From contig CM043947.1 in NCBI GenBank assembly GCA_014529385.2, positions 103,040,811 to 103,104,810 on the forward strand: DNA of 64,000 nucleotides, written 5' to 3'. This document shows, piece by piece, positions 58,856-64,000 of this stretch (positions are counted from its first letter, which is position 1; every line of letters starts with the position of its first letter). A program made the position numbers and the translations under genes. This DNA is from Adiantum capillus-veneris (taxonomy: Eukaryota > Streptophyta > Polypodiopsida > Polypodiales > Pteridaceae). Below the pieces are notes generated by a model that was given only the letters and a program-made list of their open reading frames with translations, was not told the origin of the DNA and ran no database searches.

Positions 58856-60663
58856 CGAAAACCTTAGGTAGGTGACCGAGAATAGTCCTTGAGGAGAGGG
58901 ATTCTTTGGCTTGCCAAGAGTCTCGTTTTACATTTAGATAGGATCAGAGGGTGGAGGACTCTCTAGGTCTTAGAGGGAGTATAGGGAGCGTGTGTCCGGC
59001 CTAGATCCTCCGACTTAGGTAGATTTAGGTAGACTGAGATAGTTTTAGGTATTAGAAGAGTAGGAGTTTGAGTGGTAGAAGCGGTGAGAGGAGAGCTTGA
59101 GAGTCCCGAGAGGCCACAAAGCAATCAAAACACCATTATCATCATTTCACATGATGAGTAGGAGTAGAGTAAGTAGGACATCATGATTCAGGATCTAGAG
59201 CACTTCATGCATGTATACTTGCTTGGTAGATTCATCACAAGGTTGTAAAATACGCGAAAAGACGCAAAAGTGTGTTTGAAAGCTGAAGTGAAGTCTAAAA
59301 GTTACTGTGAGTGTTTCTAATAGAGCTGCAGAGCATCAGGAGCATTTCTGTCATGAAAAAAATTAATTTTAAGCCAGGAGACATCCTACGCGTAGGATGT
59401 CTATAGGCTAATCTGGTGGGAATTTTGGAGTTTTGAGTAGACCATTGTGTTCAGAAGGTGGGGTTTACCCTATTTTCACTTGGAAAGTGGAAATTTGACC
59501 ATATCTTGACAGGATAAGGCCAGATAGACTGAAATTGCGAGACACCCTACCCAAATTGTGCCAGGGAATTATTTTAAGACCAAAACCATAGGATGACTGC
59601 ATGAGCATGATCTGCATAATATATTGAGTGACTGAGAGAGGTTTCATCTCATTTGGGTGAGAAAATTGAGTTCTAAGCAGACTTTAGCACTTTGGACTGA
59701 AAAAGGCTAGAATAGCTAAAATTGGAGACTTTTGAAATCCAAACCAAAATCTAAGCATACCACTGGGTTGTTGACATCAAGGGGAAGCTGTGGGTCAAGT
59801 CTGGGGTCAAACAGGCCAAAAAGACATCCTACGCGTAGGATGTCATTTGTGTGATTTTGCACTCCAAACTTAATTTTGAGCATACCAAAGTGATCAGCAC
59901 CTCAAGAGGAGTCTGTGCTTTGCATTTGAAGCCATTCATAGCAAAAAGACATCCTACGCGTAGGATGTCTAAAGCAAGAAAATTGAAGCCAAATACTGAC
60001 TGTGGGCATAGCAAAGTGTTGTATAGCCTGAGGCAAGCCTCCTAGTCAATTTTGGTCCAACTGGAGTTGATTAGACTGATCAAGAATAGCAGTAGGCTGT
60101 CGAAACAGATCTCTGATCCATTGACCAGCTTATAGGTGTCCAAAAAAGTAAAAACAGTTGTGGACTCAGCACATCAAGGGGAATTTATAGTGCAAGAATC
60201 CAGGCAAAACAAAGCAGGATACATCCTACGCGTAGTATGTCTACTGCGGCTTAGTGAAGGAAAAATTTGACAGAGCTTATCCAGTGAGGTTCCATTTGGC
60301 TTAAGGATTCCAGAACTTCTTTCAGAAGTGAATTTGGACCTTGTTTGACCTTTTGACGGATCAAAGACAGAATTAATACTTTTTCACATAAATTGATCAA
60401 CATCCGAGGGAAGTACAGTTCCAGATTAGTAGACCTAATCCAGAACATCAGCAGTGTATAAAATACAATAGTGGTTGAGGTTAACTCTCCAGTTATACCA
60501 ATCATTACTAAAATCACCTCTAGCGGTTAAATGCTTTGATTTGATTGCCGAAATTAAACGGTTGTGTACAGGTATATTCAATAGCAAAGCAAGAAGTTGT
60601 ACGAAGACTGTTCCTTTGCCAGGTGAGTGGTTGGATTTGTAATAAGTTGCATTGATAATTTTA
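58856..60663 (+). repeat. 5' leader of element 2 with palindromes
   Basis: A 24-bp perfect palindrome (half-site AGACATCCTACG plus its reverse complement) stands at 59,379-59,402 and 59,947-59,970. A 22-bp version is at 59,823-59,844, and a copy with one changed base at about 60,219-60,242. No ORF is convincing. The leader length (about 1.8 kb) matches that of element 1. Confidence 0.85.
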
Positions 60664-61481
60664 ATGAATTTAAGATCAGGAAGATACATTTTTAGAGACC
60701 AAAAGGTGGCACGTGACCAAGGTAGCTTAGTATCCACAGAGGAGAGTGTAATTCAGGCAAGGTTAGATACACTAGCACCGATTATTGAGGAGGGTAGTGA
60801 TACTGACACTTCATCAGACAAATCCTTCTTCATGATGGGTAGTCAGCAGCTAGGGGGTTTTACCTATGACGGCCCAATGCCAGGAGGAAGCACCTCCCTA
60901 AATCCTTTGAATGATTCCAAGTTCACTGTGATGTTCTTAGAAGGAACAAACTCGAGGGGAGCCTTAGTTTATTCTGACTATCGAGGACGCAAGTGCATTT
61001 GTATTGAAGAAAGACCGGCTCAGAGTGTGGAGATAATTTGAGTCTATGATGATGGAGATAGATTCCGAGACGAAAAGGGAAACCACTATCTAATAGTTAG
61101 TAACCCTGAAGATTACAACAAATATGGAGATAACGTGGCGAAGGGGAAAATGGTTTCAGAAACTCAAGAACCGCCACCAAACATTGATCGACCTGGAGCG
61201 ATTTTTATGTATGATAAGAAAACAACCAGGGTTTCAACTTATAATGAGAACGTGGGAATCTAAAAGCATGAGAGCGAGGGAATAGTCTCTTACTTTCGCT
61301 GCAAAGAACCATACCCAAACGAGTTAAGCAAGATAAGGTTCTTTACTTATTCTCTTATGAAACTTCTATGGGGAAGGATATAGTTTTTGTTGATAGGTAT
61401 GGGTGAGAATACCAACGTATTCTACCAGAGGAGGTAGAAAAGGCAACAGTTCCAGGAGCATCAACATATGCCCCTGATGAA
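60664..61481 (+). pseudogene. N-terminal polyprotein region, element 2
   Basis: The ATG at 60,664 starts MNLRSGRYIFRDQKVARDQ. The frame is open to a TGA at 61,039-61,041, continues in the same frame (VYDDGDRFRDEKGNHYLIVS), and meets further stops at about 61,262 and in 61,300-61,440. It corresponds to 11,354-12,140 of element 1. No domain is recognised. Confidence 0.6.
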
Positions 61482-62870
61482 GTGCCAAGAACCACCTACA
61501 CCCCTAGCAAGTCGTCAAATCCCTTCTCAGAGGAGTATGACACGATCTCACATTCCACCCGATCGCAGATATTCAACAACAAAAATCAACCAATAACTCA
61601 GCCATCATTGCAGGCATGGCTTCTACAGAGTGCAACATTGGAACAAGACCAAAACCAAGATGGTTATCAAGCCGCACGAGGGCTAAGGGATTTACAAGAA
61701 CCACCACTCTATTCAAGGTATCAAGGAGAGAGTAAGACAAAGACTCAAGGGTCAACAGAGCCTGGAAGACCACCCATAGAACGAGTTCGAAGAGATGAAC
61801 CATCTCTTGCAAGAACTGTTAGAAATCATGGCTTAGGAGCACCATTAGGAGAGGAACAAGCCTACTACAGAAGACCAGAGGAGGTATATCGATTAGGACG
61901 TGGAGATCCAATGATGAGGTTTGTAGACCATCGTAGAATTAGACCTACTCAGGTGCAAAAATGGGTAAACAAGAAATACACAGGAAACAGAGATCCAAGA
62001 GATTATGTAGCAGCCTTTGTGCGTGTAATTAGAGCGGAAGAGGTGTTAGACTTCCCTACCCAATTTGCAGGGTTTGGACTAACCTTAGAGGATGATGCTG
62101 CTACTTGGTTTGACTCTGTGGAGCGTAGAGACTTTGAGTCTATGGAGGAAGTGTTTGACGAGTTTATCAAGGAATTCTCACAAAGAGGAATAGCTCATAA
62201 TACCGTCTCACAAATCCATAAATTCAAACAGAAAGATGGGGAATCTGTGCGAAAGGCAGCCCTAAGACTAAAAAGATATGTTAAGTTCTGCCTTGTGAAA
62301 GAACTGCCAACTCAGTCCAGACTTATGCTTATATTCATCCAAGGACTAAGGAATGAAGATCCCCAGAAGGACTTACATATGAAGAGGAGCACGACGTTGA
62401 ATGAGTTAACCAAGGAGACTCTTTACCTTGTAGACAATTGTGCGGTCTACAAAGAGGGTGAGTTCAAGGATCTTGACGACGATTCATCCTCACAACAAAG
62501 TGGGAGCAAGTCTTCTAAGACAACACCGAAAGGAGAAGTAGCTGTAAACCAAGAGTATCTTGTAGAGGAAGTGCTAAAAAAGATTAACTTGTACGCCACA
62601 CCCCAGGCTAAACAGCCCAAGTGGTGTGCTATTGAACAAAAATGGACAAACCATGGGACGGAGGAATGTTATTATAACAAGGGATATGTGAGAGAGAGAC
62701 CTTATGCTCCCCAAGCTCAGGTAGCATCTCCTCAAGTTCCACCGATGCCTAGGCATCAAGCACGCAACCTACCAGGACCTGTAGGTGTAGAAAGACCACA
62801 ACCAGTGTTAGGGCAACAACCACCCCTACCAGGATTAGACCAGTCGGCATCAGATACACACCAACCATAA
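61482..62870 (+). CDS. Gag of element 2
   Basis: Open for 462 codons; the listed first codon is internal to a longer ancestral frame. Core Gag motifs are FPTQFAGFGLTLEDDAATWF, IHKFKQKDGESVRKAALRLK and LMLIFIQGLRNEDPQKDL. After an acidic Ser-rich hinge comes KWCAIEQKWTNHGTEECYY, a Cys/His/Cys motif, then a Pro/Gln-rich stretch. Gag forms the particle and binds the element RNA. The stop at 62,868-62,870 appears to follow a frameshift, since the zinc knuckles lie in another frame downstream. Confidence 0.85.
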   Translation: MPRTTYTPSKSSNPFSEEYDTISHSTRSQIFNNKNQPITQPSLQAWLLQSATLEQDQNQDGYQAARGLRDLQEPPLYSRYQGESKTKTQGSTEPGRPPIERVRRDEPSLARTVRNHGLGAPLGEEQAYYRRPEEVYRLGRGDPMMRFVDHRRIRPTQVQKWVNKKYTGNRDPRDYVAAFVRVIRAEEVLDFPTQFAGFGLTLEDDAATWFDSVERRDFESMEEVFDEFIKEFSQRGIAHNTVSQIHKFKQKDGESVRKAALRLKRYVKFCLVKELPTQSRLMLIFIQGLRNEDPQKDLHMKRSTTLNELTKETLYLVDNCAVYKEGEFKDLDDDSSSQQSGSKSSKTTPKGEVAVNQEYLVEEVLKKINLYATPQAKQPKWCAIEQKWTNHGTEECYYNKGYVRERPYAPQAQVASPQVPPMPRHQARNLPGPVGVERPQPVLGQQPPLPGLDQSASDTHQP

Positions 62871-62989
62871 GCGAATCAAAAGAGAAGGCTTTGGTGCCTA
62901 TGCATGCATATTATGAAGATCCCAATGGATATGCGGCAAACCCTGTCTATTATCCACCGGAAGAACCCTCGACACCATAACCATGAAGC

Positions 62990-63652
62990 ATGATAGAAAA
63001 TACACGACCACCAACAGCTGCACAGGCAGCAGGAGAAGGAAAATATAGCTTAGATGAACGAACATTGTTGTTCATAGCCAACGGAGGCATGGGCGGACAG
63101 AGACATGCATACCAACAAAGAGGAGCTCAAGGAGCACCTCAACAACCCAAGGGACCCTGCTACAAGTGTGATGGAGACCATTGTCTAAGAGACTGTCCTC
63201 ATGATGAAATCATTAGAGTCAACGCATATTGCACCGAGTGTGGAGTTACTCATATGATTCCGGATTTCCCTAAGAACCCTAGCAAAGGAGCAAAAACTAC
63301 CTTGAACATACTAGAAACCGTGCCTTCCAGTGGAGGGTCGGAACACGATACAATCATACCTATTCAGGCAGTGACACGAGCCCAAGCTCAAAGAATGACG
63401 AATGAACCCATAATTGAAGAGCCAAAAATCGATGTCCCAACGTCAGAAACAAAAAATCAGAGAAGCACTTGGAAAGCTAGAAAGGTGCGTATGAAAGCCA
63501 GGAGAGAACGAGAGCAAATGGCTCTATCCAAGGAGTTAAAACACACAAAGGATAGATTAGAGAGGTTAGAGGATCTAGCTAGCCTAAGCTTACTCACTGC
63601 GGCAACCATAGCACCCAAGGAAATAGCAGAACCCAAAAGTTCAAGATTATGA
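62990..63652 (+). CDS. Gag C-terminal zinc-knuckle segment, element 2
   Basis: It contains CYKCDGDHCLRDCP (CCHC, complete) and CTECGVTHMIPDFP, where the last Cys is Phe. Then come a linker with IIPIQAVTRAQAQRMTNEP, like VPIKVITRAHAKKKKH of element 1, and a basic coiled-coil-like end (KVRMKARREREQ). The stop at 63,650-63,652 separates it from the next open stretch. Confidence 0.8.
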   Translation: MIENTRPPTAAQAAGEGKYSLDERTLLFIANGGMGGQRHAYQQRGAQGAPQQPKGPCYKCDGDHCLRDCPHDEIIRVNAYCTECGVTHMIPDFPKNPSKGAKTTLNILETVPSSGGSEHDTIIPIQAVTRAQAQRMTNEPIIEEPKIDVPTSETKNQRSTWKARKVRMKARREREQMALSKELKHTKDRLERLEDLASLSLLTAATIAPKEIAEPKSSRL

Positions 63653-63655
63653 GGA

Positions 63656-64000
63656 TCAATACTGGTAGACAAGGTAAATGAGCAGTTGGATGCACTTCTA
63701 AAAGCTTATGAAGCCAGACTCAAAAAGAACCAAACGCAAGAGCAAAGATGGACGACTTATCCATATGCTGAAATAGAAAAACAGAGGTTGGAAATGTGTA
63801 GAAAGATGATTGAAATAGCTCAATCTTTGATGGAAAACCCGCTTGGTAAACCTGCAAATTGGCATGAAGTACCAGCTCCAACCCCTATCCAACCAGCTTT
63901 AGAGGAACAAGTAGAAACGAAGGAAAGACTCACGAATGTCTATGAGTCTAGGGTCTCGAGAACCTATCATAGTTCCAAATACAATAGATGAGGCAAGTGA
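63656..64000 (+). CDS. Pre-protease linker, element 2 (cut by window end)
   Basis: Open in one frame: ILVDKVNEQLDALLKAYEAR, RWTTYPYAEIEKQRLEM and AQSLMENPLGKPANWHEVP. It aligns with 9,172-9,576 of element 1. The protease should follow within the next kilobase beyond the window. Confidence 0.7.

Larger units (their letters stand above)
57910..64000 (+). mobile_element. Ty3/gypsy LTR retrotransposon 2 (5' part)
   Basis: Plus strand: LTR (57,910-58,836), primer binding site, 1.8-kb leader, N-terminal ORF, Gag, zinc knuckles and the pre-protease linker. The element runs out of the window before its protease. It is of the same lineage as element 1 (MNLRSGR start, Gag, Cys/His motif and linker all align) but less decayed: the Gag ORF is open for 462 codons. 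Confidence 0.9.

Overview
The window reads as nuclear DNA of a land plant with a large, repeat-rich genome. The evidence is plant-type Ty3/gypsy elements with tRNA primer sites, chromoviruses, a retroposed cactin copy, GT-AG introns of 70-180 bp, and very many (GA)n, (GT)n and (AT)n microsatellites. The exact lineage cannot be read from the sequence. The diverse old elements would fit a fern, lycophyte, gymnosperm or bryophyte, but this is only an impression. No intact ordinary host gene was recognised.

Layout. 1-14,974: most of a degenerate Ty3/gypsy element on the minus strand (5' LTR 14,063-14,974, then gag, protease, RT, RNase H, integrase, a second protease-like domain and a further 3' ORF), inserted in an older chromovirus integrase that resumes at 14,975. 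15-28 kb: relics (chromodomain, LINE ORF1, LINE RT), tandem duplications, a fold-back element and microsatellites. 28.8-31.4 kb: 3' half of a chromovirus, minus strand. 31.4-32.9 kb: decayed copy of a transposase-like gene whose intact relative lies at 52.6-55.3 kb. 33.9-36.5 kb: further LINE and LTR relics. 37.5-39.1 kb: cactin retropseudogene with a small terminal-inverted-repeat element at its 5' end. 42.9-43.8 kb and 55.6-57.9 kb: copia-like relics. 57,910-64,000: 5' part of a second Ty3/gypsy element on the plus strand, related to the first.

The outstanding object is 43,768-55,628: an 11.86-kb segment bounded by 33-bp terminal inverted repeats (32/33 matching) and inserted in a dispersed repeat whose uninterrupted copy lies nearby at about 56.6-57.0 kb. 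It carries four spliced genes in two convergent pairs, all with open reading frames. Gene A (44,122-45,542, +) and gene C (49,832-52,512, +) are unknown. Gene D (55,267-52,576, -) looks like a DDE/RNase H-fold transposase. Gene B (48,592-45,811, -) encodes an 822-residue protein that joins a histone H3/CENH3-like domain to a C48 (Ulp1-type) SUMO-protease-like domain and an FCP1/NIF-type phosphatase-like domain. I infer a large autonomous DNA transposon that brings its own chromatin- and SUMO-directed protein. Four short GC-rich hairpins of one family flank its central promoter region.

A second unexpected signal: each of the two Ty3/gypsy elements carries its own 22-24 bp near-perfect palindrome, with a CG core, repeated several times in its non-coding leader.
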